NCBI GenBank assembly: GCA_030690895.1
Contig: JAUYFQ010000186.1
Coordinates: forward strand, 1 to 54,058
Length of the DNA stretch: 54,058 nucleotides
Direction: 5' to 3'
DNA from: Sulfuricellaceae bacterium
GTDB taxonomy: Bacteria > Pseudomonadota > Gammaproteobacteria > Burkholderiales > Sulfuricellaceae
Shown here: positions 33,938-43,618 of the stretch, in pieces
Layout of the letters: the number at the start of each line of letters is the position of its first letter
How positions within the stretch are numbered: the stretch's first letter is position 1
Made by a program: the position numbers and the translations under genes
Notes under the pieces: model-generated
The model's database searches: none
What the model was told of the DNA's origin: nothing
What the model saw: only the letters and a program-made list of their open reading frames with translations

Positions 33938-34464
33938 GCGGGTCAATCAAGATAGGGGACGGTGATGCGCTGCTGGTTATCGATGTCCAGAACGACTTTC
34001 TGAACGGGGGGCGAGCGCCTCTCATTGGAGGGGATCAAGTGGTTTCTGCTTTGAGGTATTGCACGGATCTTTTTCAGCAACGGGGACATCCCATTTTTGC
34101 TCTTCGTCGCTTGAGTGATGCCGAGCATGCTGCCGGTGCTGAAGCGCCGGTCGAACTTGGTTTGCCGGCGTTTGCCATGTTCATTTCCAGAGCGGCCGAA
34201 GCTGATGGGGGGGCGCATTCCGGTTTTGAAGGCAGCAACCTGGAATTTCAGTTGATGATGTACGGTATCAAGCGCCTGTTCGTGGGGGGGCTGTTTGCCG
34301 AGACTGCCATGCTTGAAACGATACGGGATGCGCGCCAAAAAGGTCTGGCGATTTGTCTGATGCGCGATGCGCAATGCGCCGTCGATAGCCGGAAGGGCGA
34401 GCAGGCCTTGCAGGAGATGCTGGGGCTGGGCGTTCAGATGGTAGATAGCAGCGAGGTGGTTTGA
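33934..34464 (+). CDS. isochorismatase-fold protein lacking the catalytic Cys
   Basis: A 176-aa cysteine-hydrolase-family fold. The usual first-strand aspartate is D17 (LLVIDVQNDF), but the loop that normally carries the nucleophilic Cys reads FAETAMLETI, with A125 in the Cys position, and the catalytic Lys region is not recognisable. It may be non-catalytic or have changed chemistry. It overlaps rdgB by four bases, and the HemW gene starts inside its stop codon (TTGA). Confidence 0.75.
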   Translation: MSGSIKIGDGDALLVIDVQNDFLNGGRAPLIGGDQVVSALRYCTDLFQQRGHPIFALRRLSDAEHAAGAEAPVELGLPAFAMFISRAAEADGGAHSGFEGSNLEFQLMMYGIKRLFVGGLFAETAMLETIRDARQKGLAICLMRDAQCAVDSRKGEQALQEMLGLGVQMVDSSEVV

Positions 34465-35621
34465 TCGTCCCCGTGGTTCTTGCTCCGCCACCGCTCTCTC
34501 TCTATGTTCATATCCCCTGGTGTGTCCGGAAATGCCCATACTGCGACTTCAATTCGCATCAAATGGATGGCGGCATTCCCGAAAAAATCTATGTCGCCGC
34601 GCTGCTGAAAGACTTGGAGATGGCCCTCCCGCAGGTATGGGGGCGCAGGATCGAGTCGATCTTTTTTGGGGGCGGGACGCCCAGCCTTTTATCTGGCGAG
34701 GCTCTGGATGAAATACTGGCGGGCATCCGCTTGTTGCTTCCTTTAGAGCCAGGACTGGAGGTCACGCTTGAGGCTAACCCGGGTGCGGTAGAGGCGGGTC
34801 GTTTCGAGGCGTACCGGGCGGCTGGTGTGAATCGCCTTTCGCTGGGTATCCAGAGCTTTAATCCCCGTCACTTGAAAGCCATTGGCCGGATTCACGACGA
34901 TCATGAGGCCTATCGGGCGATTGAACTGGCGCAACAGAGTTTCGAGAACATCAATCTGGATCTGATGTATGCGTTGCCTGGGCAAACGCAGGCAGAGGCC
35001 TTGGCGGATATTCGCACGGCGATCAGTTTTCGGCCACAGCATCTTTCGGCTTACCACCTGACCATTGAACCGAATACCTTGTTTCATCATCATCCGCCCA
35101 TCTTGCCGGACGATGATGCGAGCGCACTGATGCAGGATGAGATCGAAGGTTTGCTGGGGGGCGGTGGCTATCTGCACTATGAAACATCGGCTTTTTCCCT
35201 TGCAAATCATCGTTGTCGTCACAACCTCAATTACTGGCTATTCGGGGACTATCTCGGGATTGGGGCCGGTGCGCATGGCAAGCTCAGCCTGCCAGATGGT
35301 GTTGTGCGCCAAACCCGGCCGCGCCATCCCCAGGCTTATATGAAGGCCATTGAAATGGGGCAGCCGGTTCAGGATGAAGTACGGGTTGACCCGGCCGGAC
35401 TGGCGTTCGAGTTCATGATGAATGCTTTGCGTCTGAATGATGGCTTTCGACCCGAACTGTTCTCGTTGCGAACGGGCCTGCCGTTGTCCACGCGGAACAA
35501 CGGTTTGCAGCTCGCATCGGATCGCGGCTTGCTAGAACAGACTGATACCATTATCCGACCGACCCCGATGGGGCGGCGATTTTTGAATGATTTGCTGGCG
35601 ATCTTTTTGCCAGAGGAGTGA
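34461..35621 (+). CDS. hemW: radical SAM heme chaperone HemW
   Basis: A 386-aa radical SAM protein that binds heme and is thought to deliver it to respiratory enzymes. The iron-sulphur motif is C21-x3-C25-x2-C28 in HIPWCVRKCPYCDFN. The SAM-binding GGGTPSLL and a C-terminal HemN-like wing are present. It lacks the extra N-terminal Cys of coproporphyrinogen oxidase HemN. The start is TTG 34461, within the previous stop. Confidence 0.93.
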   Translation: MIVPVVLAPPPLSLYVHIPWCVRKCPYCDFNSHQMDGGIPEKIYVAALLKDLEMALPQVWGRRIESIFFGGGTPSLLSGEALDEILAGIRLLLPLEPGLEVTLEANPGAVEAGRFEAYRAAGVNRLSLGIQSFNPRHLKAIGRIHDDHEAYRAIELAQQSFENINLDLMYALPGQTQAEALADIRTAISFRPQHLSAYHLTIEPNTLFHHHPPILPDDDASALMQDEIEGLLGGGGYLHYETSAFSLANHRCRHNLNYWLFGDYLGIGAGAHGKLSLPDGVVRQTRPRHPQAYMKAIEMGQPVQDEVRVDPAGLAFEFMMNALRLNDGFRPELFSLRTGLPLSTRNNGLQLASDRGLLEQTDTIIRPTPMGRRFLNDLLAIFLPEE

Positions 35622-35630
35622 ATCCCTACG

Positions 35631-36272
35631 ATGTCTGAGCATTGCGATCACGATTGTTTTTCCTTCCCCCCGCCCGGCGGTATCGGTATCCCGCGTCCAG
35701 GGAAATTTGATGGCCTCGCCTTTGAGAAGGCGGTTTCGGATTTGCTTCTCGCTTGTGGCGTTGCGCCTGATTCGGCGCACACGGGTAAAACTGCGCAGCG
35801 CGTTCGAGCCTTATGGGAAAAGCGCTTGCTGGGTGGTTATGATATTGACCCGGCCACGGTGCTGGGTGAGGGTTTTGCTGATCAGCGGGAGGATATGGTC
35901 GTGGTACGGGGAATCGCTGTGCATGGCGTCTGCCCGCATCATCTTGTCCCCTTTCGTGGTGTGGCGCATGTAGCCTATGTGCCCGGCGGACGATTGCATG
36001 GGTTTGGACGAATTGCGCGCCTGGTTGACGCCATTGGGCACCGGTTTACCTACCAGGAATGGATGACGCGCGACATTGCCGAGGCATTGGTCACTTATGG
36101 CCAGGCCAGAGGCGCGGCATGCGTGATCGAGGCAGAACAGCTTTGCCTGCTGCTAGGCGAGGATAGGCGCGGGGATGAGCGGGTGTATACCCAGGCATTT
36201 ACCGGCTGTTTTCGCGACAACGATCAGCTCCGCATGGAGTTCCTGCGGGCTGTTCAGGGAAACGGACTGTAG
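35631..36272 (+). CDS. folE: GTP cyclohydrolase I
   Basis: A 213-aa enzyme making dihydroneopterin triphosphate from GTP for folate. The zinc ligands C101, H103/H104 (VCPHHLVPFRG) and C172 (EAEQLCLLLG) are present. The sequence HRFTYQEWMTRDIAEAL matches the family. The Cys-rich head (MSEHCDHDC) is an unusual extension whose role is not known. It is convergent with the Irr-like gene. Confidence 0.88.
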   Translation: MSEHCDHDCFSFPPPGGIGIPRPGKFDGLAFEKAVSDLLLACGVAPDSAHTGKTAQRVRALWEKRLLGGYDIDPATVLGEGFADQREDMVVVRGIAVHGVCPHHLVPFRGVAHVAYVPGGRLHGFGRIARLVDAIGHRFTYQEWMTRDIAEALVTYGQARGAACVIEAEQLCLLLGEDRRGDERVYTQAFTGCFRDNDQLRMEFLRAVQGNGL

Positions 36273-36279
36273 CGCCAGG

Positions 36280-36699
36280 TTAAATGCTGGGGCGAACGCG
36301 GACGATAATATCAATGCCATCTGCCACGAGTCCGTGAGGCAGAGGCGGGAGACCAGTCAATCCGATGTTTTCGGCATGTATGTCGGTCAGTTCGCCCGTG
36401 GCGATATTATAAAAGTGGTGATGCGGGTAGGTATTTGGATCGTAAAAGACCTTGCTGGGGTCCGCAATGACTTCACGTATCAGTTTCTTTTCCAGAAACA
36501 GATTGAGCGTGTTATAGACGGTTGCCTTGGACGTTTCGCTGTGCCTGGAATTGACAATGGTCATGACCTGATCGGCGCACAGATGCTCCTGATGGGAAAA
36601 TAGAGCGAAAGCAATCTCAATCCGCTGATGGGTCGGATTGATGTCATGCTGGCGGAGTAATTCCGCCATGTTGTCACGGTTGTAGTCAAGTGTTCTCAT
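36280..36699 (-). CDS. Irr-like Fur-family regulator
   Basis: A 139-aa Fur-superfamily repressor. An N-terminal winged helix (INPTHQRIEIAFALFS) leads to the hinge and the DPSKVFYDPN-YPHHHFY segment (H93-H95). It ends DIIVRVRPSI, closely resembling alphaproteobacterial Irr, which senses heme. It lacks the C-terminal CxxC of zinc-type Fur. It is divergent from the small gene at 36822; a dyad TTGAT-N4-ATCAA at 36765-36778 lies between them. Confidence 0.8.
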   Translation of the reverse strand: MRTLDYNRDNMAELLRQHDINPTHQRIEIAFALFSHQEHLCADQVMTIVNSRHSETSKATVYNTLNLFLEKKLIREVIADPSKVFYDPNTYPHHHFYNIATGELTDIHAENIGLTGLPPLPHGLVADGIDIIVRVRPSI

Positions 36700-36764
36700 G
36701 TGGAAAAATTCTATCTATATATCTGGAATATGTCTAATTCTTACACTTTAACCATTATGGGTAC

Positions 36765-36778
36765 TTGATATGAATCAA
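36765..36778. promoter_or_regulatory. possible operator between irr-like and 36822 genes
   Basis: TTGATATGAATCAA is a 5-4-5 dyad in the AT-rich 122-base divergent region. Its place suggests control by the Irr-like protein, but binding is only inferred. Confidence 0.35.
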
Positions 36779-36821
36779 TTGTGCCCCGATTCTCGTTTAT
36801 ATTCTGTTTTCAGGAGTTTTT

Positions 36822-37052
36822 ATGCCGTATTTTGTGTTCAAGGTGACGACTTTTCCATTCAAGCAGTTTGAGCTTTCAGGTCAGTTTGACGGTTTCAAGG
36901 AGGCAAGTTCTCACGCCAAGGAGATGCGCAAACTGGAGTCGGGTAATGAAAAAGCAGGCTTCAAGGTCATGTTTGGCGAAAACCAGTTGCAAGCGGAAGA
37001 TTTGTTGAATCAGGAACGTGAGCCACAACCCATGACTGGCGAGGATTATTAG
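36822..37052 (+). CDS. small conserved hypothetical protein
   Basis: A 76-aa soluble protein. It starts MPYFVFKVTTFPFKQFELSG after a good AGGAG and has a Lys/Glu-rich middle (KEMRKLESGNEKAGFKVMFG), with no known domain. Homologues appear to exist only in related betaproteobacteria; that is from memory and not checked. It is divergent from the Irr-like gene and precedes the Cys-rich gene by three bases, so the two are probably one unit. Confidence 0.7.
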   Translation: MPYFVFKVTTFPFKQFELSGQFDGFKEASSHAKEMRKLESGNEKAGFKVMFGENQLQAEDLLNQEREPQPMTGEDY

Positions 37053-37055
37053 GCG

Positions 37056-37496
37056 GTGTATAACGAGAGCGCCTACAAGGCGACATATGGTGAAATGGTT
37101 CGGCTTGTCTGTCCATTCGAGAAGGCGATTCTAAGCCGCTGTGCTGATTGCGAACTGGCTAGAAAATTCAATATTGCCGAGCGGGAGGCTGTTGCGTGCA
37201 GCGCTGCCGCAGCAAGCGAAAATTGCAAGATCCTGCATGGCTTGTTGCACCAGAACGCCCTGTTCGCACTTAAACTGAACCAGCCGTTAACCGCCTTGCC
37301 GCATGCCAAGGAACTCAAAATTCAATGTGGGGGGCTGCTGGGGATCAGACATCTGATTGATCATGAGGCGCCGCTTTGTGAAAATGTCCACGCCTTGATT
37401 GGCCCCTTGCAGGCACGTTATGAAAGCCTGACAGCGTTGCCTTGGAATGAAGTTGTGAAAGAGATTACGTCTTTCGAAGGGCGTCGCCGTCGGTGA
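37056..37496 (+). CDS. Cys-rich conserved hypothetical protein
   Basis: A 146-aa protein starting at GTG 37056, with an internal ATG at 37095 as the alternative start. Cysteines are spaced VCPFEKAILSRCADCELA, then VACSAAAASENC, IQCGGLLG and LCENV, suggesting metal or cluster binding; this is inferred. Conserved blocks PHAKELKIQCGG and CPFEKAIL seem to mark an unnamed betaproteobacterial family. It sits behind the 76-aa gene under a possible Irr-controlled promoter. Confidence 0.65.
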   Translation: MYNESAYKATYGEMVRLVCPFEKAILSRCADCELARKFNIAEREAVACSAAAASENCKILHGLLHQNALFALKLNQPLTALPHAKELKIQCGGLLGIRHLIDHEAPLCENVHALIGPLQARYESLTALPWNEVVKEITSFEGRRRR

Positions 37497-37688
37497 TTAT
37501 TTTTTGGCCGAGTAGACGTTCATGATGGATTTCAGCTCGGTCAGGACAGCGTGCCGTTCGTTTGATGTCATGGCGTGCATGTCCTCCAGAAGCGCGCCAC
37601 TCTCAAGGTGCTGAATTATTTTGTTCACCTCGTCGCACCCCCTGGCGCTGAACTGCTCCAGGCAGTCGTCTATTTTTGATTGATCCAT
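37497..37688 (-). CDS. small conserved hypothetical protein (63 aa)
   Basis: Helical protein MDQSKIDDCLEQFSARGCDE, then HLESGALLEDM and NERHAVLTELKSIMNVY. ATG 37688 is preceded by GGGGGAAC. It is convergent with the Cys-rich gene, whose stop abuts its own. The start of tpiA lies 80 bases away on the other strand. No function is known. Confidence 0.6.
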   Translation of the reverse strand: MDQSKIDDCLEQFSARGCDEVNKIIQHLESGALLEDMHAMTSNERHAVLTELKSIMNVYSAKK

Positions 37689-37768
37689 CGCGCAGTTCCC
37701 CCGTCAATATTTGACCGCCTCCTCCTGAAACGGTAACATGCGCCCATTTTGTGAGCAAGGGGATGGGG

Positions 37769-38527
37769 ATGCGCGGGAAACTGGTCGCGGGAAACTGGAA
37801 AATGCACGGCAACCTTGTTGAAAACAAGGCCTTGCTGGACGCTCTGTCAGCCCGCTTGTCCGTCCTGGAAGGCGCGTCCTGTGCGGTTTGCGTCCCTTAT
37901 CCCTATCTGTTTCAGGTTCAGTCAGCCTTGCAGGGCGGTAAAATCGCCTGGGGCGCACAGAATCTGAGCCAACATGAAAAGGGCGCATTCACCGGCGAGG
38001 TGTCTGCATCCATGTTGCTGGATTTTGGCTGCAAGTACGCTATCGTCGGCCACTCAGAGCGCCGGGCCTTGTTCGGCGACGATGACGCAACCGTTGCTGC
38101 CAAGTTTGTGGCGGCCCAAAAAGCAGGTTTGACACCTATCTTGTGTGTCGGTGAAACGCTGGAAGAGCGCGAGGGGAATATTACCGAGCAGGTCGTTGCC
38201 CGCCAACTGGATGCGGTTATGTCTGTTGTGGGTGTTGATGGGCTTAAAAACTCAGTGCTGGCTTACGAGCCAGTCTGGGCAATTGGTACCGGAAAAACGG
38301 CATCGCCAGAGCAGGCGCAAGCAGTACACGCCTTTATTCGTGCCAGGGTTGCAGTAGCCAGTGCTGATGTGGCAAATGGCCTGGTGATCCAGTATGGGGG
38401 TAGCGTTAAAGCCTCAAATGCGGCACACTTGTTCTCCATGCCGGATATTGACGGTGGTTTGATTGGCGGCGCGGCGTTAAGCGCTGACGAATTTGTTGCG
38501 ATCTGCTTGGCCTCACAGGCAGCTTAA
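37769..38527 (+). CDS. tpiA: triosephosphate isomerase
   Basis: A 252-aa TIM-barrel enzyme of glycolysis. Active-site residues N9, K11 (GNWKMHG), H95 (GHSERR) and E167 ([10 protein letters not shown]) are present. ATG 37769 was chosen: AAGGGG lies six bases before it. The GTG 37751 and ATG 37763 are less likely. The tpiA-secG-tRNA-Leu-nuo order is typical of betaproteobacteria. Confidence 0.95.
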   Translation: MRGKLVAGNWKMHGNLVENKALLDALSARLSVLEGASCAVCVPYPYLFQVQSALQGGKIAWGAQNLSQHEKGAFTGEVSASMLLDFGCKYAIVGHSERRALFGDDDATVAAKFVAAQKAGLTPILCVGETLEEREGNITEQVVARQLDAVMSVVGVDGLKNSVLAYEPVWAIGTGKTASPEQAQAVHAFIRARVAVASADVANGLVIQYGGSVKASNAAHLFSMPDIDGGLIGGAALSADEFVAICLASQAA

Positions 38528-38547
38528 ATTTTTTCAAGGTTGGTGTA

Positions 38548-38877
38548 ATGGAAACAGTAGTCTGGGTAGTTCATGTTCTGGCCGCGCTTGGCGTAGTGGG
38601 TCTGGTTTTGATGCAGCATGGTAAAGGTGCTGACATGGGTGCGGCTTTTGGTAGTGGCGCATCCGGCAGTCTTTTCGGGTCTAGTGGCTCGGCCAATTTT
38701 CTGAGTCGTGCGACATCCATATTGGCAGCCATCTTTTTTGTGACCAGTCTGACGCTTGCGTACTTTTCTGGCACCAAATCAAAAACCGGGGCGAGCCTGA
38801 TGGAAAGCAAGACCGCGACACAGCCGCTGACGCCTTCCACTGAGCCTGCTTCCCGTGCTAAGGATGTGCCGAACTAA
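38548..38877 (+). CDS. secG: preprotein translocase subunit SecG
   Basis: A 109-aa membrane protein that assists SecYEG. It has two hydrophobic segments ([18 protein letters not shown] and [16 protein letters not shown]) around the conserved [20 protein letters not shown] loop. It is followed by a hydrophilic tail. ATG 38548 follows tpiA by 20 bases. Confidence 0.95.
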   Translation: METVVWVVHVLAALGVVGLVLMQHGKGADMGAAFGSGASGSLFGSSGSANFLSRATSILAAIFFVTSLTLAYFSGTKSKTGASLMESKTATQPLTPSTEPASRAKDVPN

Positions 38878-38890
38878 AACGCCAACGTTT

Positions 38891-38912
38891 TGACGCCCGT
38901 AATTGGGCGTCA
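38891..38912. terminator. hairpin after secG
   Basis: TGACGCCC and GGGCGTCA pair around GTAATT. Only a short TTTT follows (CACACTTTTG), so it may be a weak terminator ending tpiA-secG before tRNA-Leu. Confidence 0.45.
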
Positions 38913-38924
38913 CACTTTTGTAAA

Positions 38925-39009
38925 GCCGATGTGGTGAAATTGGTAGACACGCTATCTTGAGGGGGTAGTGGCGAAAGCCGTAGCAGTTCGAGTCTGCTCA
39001 TCGGCACCA
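38925..39009 (+). tRNA. tRNA-Leu (GAG)
   Basis: 85 bases, acceptor GCCGATG/CATCGGC, D arm, anticodon stem CTATC/GGTAG around TTGAGGG giving GAG, long variable arm of type II tRNAs, T arm GTTCGAG, and encoded CCA. It lies between secG and nuoA, as in other betaproteobacteria. Confidence 0.95.
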
Positions 39010-39014
39010 TTCAG

Positions 39015-39050
39015 ATAGAATAAGATTATGTGAATATAATCATATTCTAT
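39015..39050. promoter_or_regulatory. AT-rich hairpin behind tRNA-Leu
   Basis: Arms 39015-39029 (ATAGAATAAGATTAT) and 39036-39050 (ATAATCATATTCTAT) match at 14 of 15 positions. It may be a tRNA terminator or an operator for nuo. No T-run follows. Confidence 0.4.
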
Positions 39051-39086
39051 AACTTATTGAAAAATAAATAATTACAAGACCTGAGC

Positions 39087-39116
39087 TTGACATGCATGCA
39101 GGCTGAAGCCTAAGCT
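39087..39116 (+). promoter_or_regulatory. possible nuo promoter
   Basis: TTGACA at 39087-39092 and TAAGCT at 39111-39116 with 18 bases between, 37 bases before the nuoA start. The -35 is a perfect consensus and the -10 is poor. Position is right for the nuo operon. Confidence 0.45.
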
Positions 39117-39152
39117 TAGCCATATCGTCAAGCCAATCACGGAGCTGTGAGA

Positions 39153-39509
39153 ATGTTGGAAAACTATTTTCCAATCCTGGTGTTTGTAGCAGTGGGACTC
39201 ATGGTTGGGGTGGGCCCGATGGTCGCTGGATTCGTTCTGGCGCCTCACGCACCTGACAGTGAAAAACTCTCTCCCTACGAGTGTGGCTTCGAGGCTTTCG
39301 AAGACGCTCGCATGAAGTTCGACGTGCGCTACTACCTCGTAGCAATTCTTTTCATTCTCTTCGACCTCGAAATTGCTTTTCTGTTTCCCTGGGCAATCGT
39401 TCTGGAGGAGATTGGCTTGTTTGGTTATCTTTCCATGGTTATTTTCCTGGCGATTCTGGTTGTCGGTTTCGTGTATGAGTGGAAAAAAGGAGCCTTGGAG
39501 TGGGAATAG
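39153..39509 (+). CDS. nuoA: NADH-quinone oxidoreductase subunit A
   Basis: A 118-aa membrane subunit of complex I (NADH to quinone, proton-pumping). It has three hydrophobic segments and the conserved [20 protein letters not shown] loop, where this subunit contacts NuoJ/H near the quinone site. ATG 39153 follows GGAGCTGTGAGA; an upstream GTG is not favoured. nuoB starts inside its end. Confidence 0.95.
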   Translation: MLENYFPILVFVAVGLMVGVGPMVAGFVLAPHAPDSEKLSPYECGFEAFEDARMKFDVRYYLVAILFILFDLEIAFLFPWAIVLEEIGLFGYLSMVIFLAILVVGFVYEWKKGALEWE

Positions 39510-39976
39510 AGGGCATTTTCGAGAAGGGCTTCATTACGACCACGGTTGACGTGGTGGTGAACTACTCCCGAACCGGTTCGTTGTGGCCCATGACTTTTGG
39601 CTTGGCTTGCTGCGCAGTCGAAATGATGCAGGCGGGCGCATCACGTTACGATCTGGACCGCTTCGGGATTGTGTTTCGTCCCAGTCCGCGCCAGTCAGAC
39701 GTGATGATCGTGGCTGGAACTCTTACCAATAAAATGGCGCCGGCGCTGCGTAAAGTTTACGATCAAATGCCGGAGCCGCGCTGGGTTGTTTCCATGGGTT
39801 CCTGTGCCAATGGTGGTGGCTATTATCACTATTCCTATTCAGTAGTTCGTGGTTGCGACCGGATTGTTCCAGTCGATGTGTATGTTCCTGGTTGTCCTCC
39901 TACAGCAGAAGCCTTGCTGTATGGCTTGATCCAGTTGCAGAACAAAATCAAACGCACCAATACGATTGCCCGCTAG
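39500..39976 (+). CDS. nuoB: NADH-quinone oxidoreductase subunit B
   Basis: A 158-aa peripheral subunit binding cluster N2, the last iron-sulphur centre before quinone. Ligands are C37, C38 ([10 protein letters not shown]), C102 (GSCANGG) and C132 (PGCPPTAE). The start is GTG 39500, inside nuoA, giving the family N-terminus [21 protein letters not shown] lies upstream. The frame further up is not needed. Confidence 0.95.
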   Translation: MGIEGIFEKGFITTTVDVVVNYSRTGSLWPMTFGLACCAVEMMQAGASRYDLDRFGIVFRPSPRQSDVMIVAGTLTNKMAPALRKVYDQMPEPRWVVSMGSCANGGGYYHYSYSVVRGCDRIVPVDVYVPGCPPTAEALLYGLIQLQNKIKRTNTIAR

Positions 39977-39988
39977 AGCACCTATCCC

Positions 39989-40582
39989 ATGAACGAATTT
40001 CTACAGGGTTTGAGACTATCGCTGGAAAGCGCACTTGCCGGGAAGTTTGCGACTCTATCCGAGCGACTGAACGAACTGACCATAGTGATTCAGGATGCAG
40101 ACTGGCTGGAGGCGGCAAAAATACTGCGCGACCATCCCGACCTCCGCTTTGAGCAGCTTAGTGATGTCTGTGGAATGGATTACAGCACCTACGGCGAAGG
40201 GAAGTGGGAAGGAAGGCGTTTTGCTGCCGTCTACCATTTGTTGTCAGTGAGTCATAATCAGCGTGTTCGCGTGAGAGTGTTTGCCCGCGATGATGAGATG
40301 CCAGTAATTGATTCTGTCAGTGCTTTGTGGCCTGCAGCAAACTGGTACGAGCGAGAGGCATTCGACTTGTATGGCATTATTTTTAACGGTCATGATGATT
40401 TGCGGCGCTTGCTGACAGACTATGGATTTATTGGTCATCCTTTCCGTAAGGATTTTCCGCTGTCCGGCAACGTCGAAATGCGTTACGACCCGGATCAGAA
40501 GCGAGTCATCTACCAGCCAGTGACAATCGAAGAGCGGGTCTTGGTGCCGCGCATCCTTCGCGAGGATAGCTACAGTGCCTGA
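39989..40582 (+). CDS. nuoC: NADH-quinone oxidoreductase subunit C
   Basis: A 197-aa subunit of the connecting arm. Typical signatures are [31 protein letters not shown] and [17 protein letters not shown]. It is separate from NuoD, as in most bacteria outside enterobacteria. Its end overlaps nuoD by eight bases. Confidence 0.95.
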   Translation: MNEFLQGLRLSLESALAGKFATLSERLNELTIVIQDADWLEAAKILRDHPDLRFEQLSDVCGMDYSTYGEGKWEGRRFAAVYHLLSVSHNQRVRVRVFARDDEMPVIDSVSALWPAANWYEREAFDLYGIIFNGHDDLRRLLTDYGFIGHPFRKDFPLSGNVEMRYDPDQKRVIYQPVTIEERVLVPRILREDSYSA

Positions 40583-41834
40583 AATCAGAAATTACACCCT
40601 CAATTTCGGGCCACAACACCCAGCTGCACACGGCGTGCTGCGCATGGTGCTGGAACTGGACGGGGAAGTCGTCATGCGCGCCGATCCCCATATCGGCCTG
40701 CTGCATCGCGGCACGGAGAAGCTCGCAGAGCACAAGACCTTCCTGCAGTCTGTACCTTACATGGACAGGCTGGACTATGTATCCATGATGAGCAATGAAC
40801 ACGCCTACGTCATGGCAATCGAAAAATTGTTGCAATTGGACGTGCCGATTCGCGCCCAGTACATCCGGGTCATGTTCGATGAAATTACGCGGATTCTCAA
40901 TCATTTGCTATGGATTGGGGCTCATGCACTGGACGTAGGCGCCATGACGATGTTCCTGTACGCCTTTCGCGAGCGGGAAGACCTCATGGACGTTTATGAG
41001 GCCGTGTCCGGCGCACGTTTGCATGCCGCCTACTACAGACCCGGCGGTGTGTATCGCGACTTGCCGGACTCCATGCCGCAGTACGATCTGGCGAAAATGC
41101 CCTGCCATAATGCAGCCGATATTGAATTCATGAATTCAAACCGGCAGGGCTCAATGCTCGATTTTATCGAGGACTTCACCAATCGTTTCCCCGGTTATGT
41201 GGATGAATACGAAACTCTGCTGACCGATAACCGAATCTGGAAGCAGCGCACTGTGGGCATCGGCGTCATCACGCCAGAGCGGGCTCTGGCAAAAGGCTTG
41301 ACGGGCCCGATGTTGCGGGGCTCGGGGGTGGTGTGGGATATCCGCAAGCAGCAGCCCTACGAAGTGTATGACCAGATGGACTTCGATATCCCGGTCGGTA
41401 CCAATGGCGATTGCTACGACCGTTACCTGATCCGCATGGAAGAAATGCGTCAGTCAAACCGGATTATCCGGCAATGTATTACCTGGTTGCGCAATAATCC
41501 CGGGCCGGTGATGTCGGGCAACCACAAGGTTGCGCCGCCCAATCGTGAAAACATGAAAAGCAACATGGAAGAGTTGATTCACCACTTCAAGCTTTTCAGC
41601 GAGGGAATGCATGTGCCCGAGGGCGAGGCGTACTGCGCGATAGAACACCCTAAAGGCGAATTTGGAATCTACCTTGTATCTGATGGCGCCAACAAGCCTT
41701 ATCGCCTGAAAATCCGCGCGCCAGGTTTCGCGCACATGCAGGCGATGGATGAGATGTCCAGAGGGCATATGATTGCTGACGTTGTAGCGCTGATGGGTAC
41801 GATGGATATCGTATTCGGCGAAATTGACCGTTAA
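40575..41834 (+). CDS. nuoD: NADH-quinone oxidoreductase subunit D
   Basis: A 419-aa subunit forming the quinone-binding pocket with NuoB. It is related to the large NiFe hydrogenase subunit. Signatures are [26 protein letters not shown] and ending DIVFGEIDR. The start is GTG 40575, inside nuoC, giving [10 protein letters not shown]. nuoE begins at the last base of its stop. Confidence 0.95.
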   Translation: MPEIRNYTLNFGPQHPAAHGVLRMVLELDGEVVMRADPHIGLLHRGTEKLAEHKTFLQSVPYMDRLDYVSMMSNEHAYVMAIEKLLQLDVPIRAQYIRVMFDEITRILNHLLWIGAHALDVGAMTMFLYAFREREDLMDVYEAVSGARLHAAYYRPGGVYRDLPDSMPQYDLAKMPCHNAADIEFMNSNRQGSMLDFIEDFTNRFPGYVDEYETLLTDNRIWKQRTVGIGVITPERALAKGLTGPMLRGSGVVWDIRKQQPYEVYDQMDFDIPVGTNGDCYDRYLIRMEEMRQSNRIIRQCITWLRNNPGPVMSGNHKVAPPNRENMKSNMEELIHHFKLFSEGMHVPEGEAYCAIEHPKGEFGIYLVSDGANKPYRLKIRAPGFAHMQAMDEMSRGHMIADVVALMGTMDIVFGEIDR

Positions 41835-42322
41835 TGACAAGAACTGACATGTTGAAACCGGAATCCACCGCGAAAATCGATCGCGAAATTGCCAAGTATC
41901 CTGCGGATCAGAAGCAGTCGGCTGTGATGTCTGCGCTGCGAATCGCGCAGGACGAGTTGGGCTGGCTTTCAACGGAGACCATGGATTATGTGGCGGCCTA
42001 TCTCGGCATGCCATCGGTAGCCGTCTATGAGGTCGCCAGTTTTTACAATATGTATGAACTCAAGCCGGTCGGTAAATACAAGATTACGGTTTGTTCTAAT
42101 CTGTCCTGCACCCTGATGGGCGCGGGCGGGATCGTCGATCACCTGCGCAATAAACTGGCGATTGATTTTGGCGAAACGACGCCGGATGGGCGTTTCACCC
42201 TGAAAGAAGGGGAGTGCATGGGCGCCTGCGGCGAGGGACCATTGTTCCTGGTCAATAACCGGCGCATGTGCGGATCGCTGACGGTCGGAACAGTGGATCA
42301 GATTCTGGCGGAGCTCGAATAA
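41834..42322 (+). CDS. nuoE: NADH-quinone oxidoreductase subunit E
   Basis: A 162-aa subunit with the N1a 2Fe-2S cluster. Ligands are C87, C92 (CSNLSC), C128 and C132 (CMGAC). ATG 41834 overlaps the nuoD stop by one base; an in-frame ATG at 41849 is the alternative. The stop overlaps the nuoF ATG by one base. Confidence 0.95.
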   Translation: MTRTDMLKPESTAKIDREIAKYPADQKQSAVMSALRIAQDELGWLSTETMDYVAAYLGMPSVAVYEVASFYNMYELKPVGKYKITVCSNLSCTLMGAGGIVDHLRNKLAIDFGETTPDGRFTLKEGECMGACGEGPLFLVNNRRMCGSLTVGTVDQILAELE

Positions 42323-43587
42323 TGGCCAACGAAGTCATCTTTCACTCTATTCACCAGCCCGAATCCTGGAAATTGAGCAGCTATCTGGCGAATGGCGGGT
42401 ATGAGACGCTCAAAAAAGTCGTCACCGAGAAAATGCCGCCCGAAGAGATTATCAACCAGGTCAAGATTTCGGCCCTGCGTGGACGAGGTGGAGCGGGTTT
42501 TCCGACTGGCCTGAAGTGGAGTTTCATGCCGCGCCATTTTCAGGGCGACAAGTACATCGTGTGCAATACCGACGAGGGTGAACCCGGTACCTTCAAGGAT
42601 AGAGATATCATTCGCTTTAACCCTCATCAGTTGATTGAGGGGATGGCGATCGCGGCTTACACCATGGGTGTCAAGGTGGGATATAACTATATTCACGGCG
42701 AGATATGGGAAAGTTACGAGCGATTTGAAGCAGCGCTGGACGAAGCGCGCGCAAATGGCTACCTGGGCGATAATCTGTTCGGGACTGATTTTTGTTTCAA
42801 CTTGCACGCGCATCATGGCTATGGCGCCTATGTGTGTGGAGAAGAAACCGCGCTACTGGAGTCGATCGAGGGTAAAAAGGGGCAGCCGCGTTTCAAGCCA
42901 CCTTTTCCTGCCAGCTTCGGCCTGTATGGCAAGCCGACCACAATCAATAACACGGAAACGTTTGCCAGCATCCCCTATATCATCCGTAATGGCGGGCAGA
43001 AATTTCTGGAGCTCGGCAAGCCCAACAATGGTGGCACCAAGATTTTCTCGGTTTCCGGGCATGTCAATAAGCCTGGAAACTTCGAAATCGGCATGGGCAC
43101 GCCTTTTGCGGAGTTGCTTGAAATGGCGGGCGGCGTTCGTCATGGTCACAAGCTCAAAGCCGTCATTCCCGGCGGTTCGTCGGTTCCGGTTTTGCCGGCG
43201 GAAATTATCATGGATTGCACCATGGATTACGATTCCCTGTCCAAGGCTGGATCCATGCTAGGCGCGGGATCTGTCATTGTGATGGACGAAACCGTTTGCA
43301 TGGTCAAGGCGCTGGAGCGCCTGTCCTACTTCTATTTTGAAGAATCTTGCGGCCAATGCACGCCTTGTCGCGAAGGTACCGGCTGGTTATACCGTGTCAT
43401 TCACCGGATTGAGCATGGGCAAGGCCGTCCGGATGATCTGGATTTGCTGGCAAGCGTAACCAACAACATTTCAGGGCGCACCATTTGTGCGCTGGGTGAT
43501 GCCGCTGCCATGCCGGTACAAGGCATGCTCAAACATTACCGAAACGAATTCGAGTACCACATCGAGCACAAAAAGTGCATGGTGTGA
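42322..43587 (+). CDS. nuoF: NADH-quinone oxidoreductase subunit F
   Basis: A 421-aa subunit that oxidises NADH and carries FMN. The FMN/NADH site is [10 protein letters not shown] at 54-63; the N3 4Fe-4S ligands are C343, C346, C349 (ESCGQCTPC) and C389 (RTICALGD). The start is ATG 42322 on the nuoE stop; the longer frame upstream is a shadow. Confidence 0.96.
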   Translation: MANEVIFHSIHQPESWKLSSYLANGGYETLKKVVTEKMPPEEIINQVKISALRGRGGAGFPTGLKWSFMPRHFQGDKYIVCNTDEGEPGTFKDRDIIRFNPHQLIEGMAIAAYTMGVKVGYNYIHGEIWESYERFEAALDEARANGYLGDNLFGTDFCFNLHAHHGYGAYVCGEETALLESIEGKKGQPRFKPPFPASFGLYGKPTTINNTETFASIPYIIRNGGQKFLELGKPNNGGTKIFSVSGHVNKPGNFEIGMGTPFAELLEMAGGVRHGHKLKAVIPGGSSVPVLPAEIIMDCTMDYDSLSKAGSMLGAGSVIVMDETVCMVKALERLSYFYFEESCGQCTPCREGTGWLYRVIHRIEHGQGRPDDLDLLASVTNNISGRTICALGDAAAMPVQGMLKHYRNEFEYHIEHKKCMV

Positions 43588-43618
43588 CACGGACAACACA
43601 GGCAGATCGACTCCGAAT

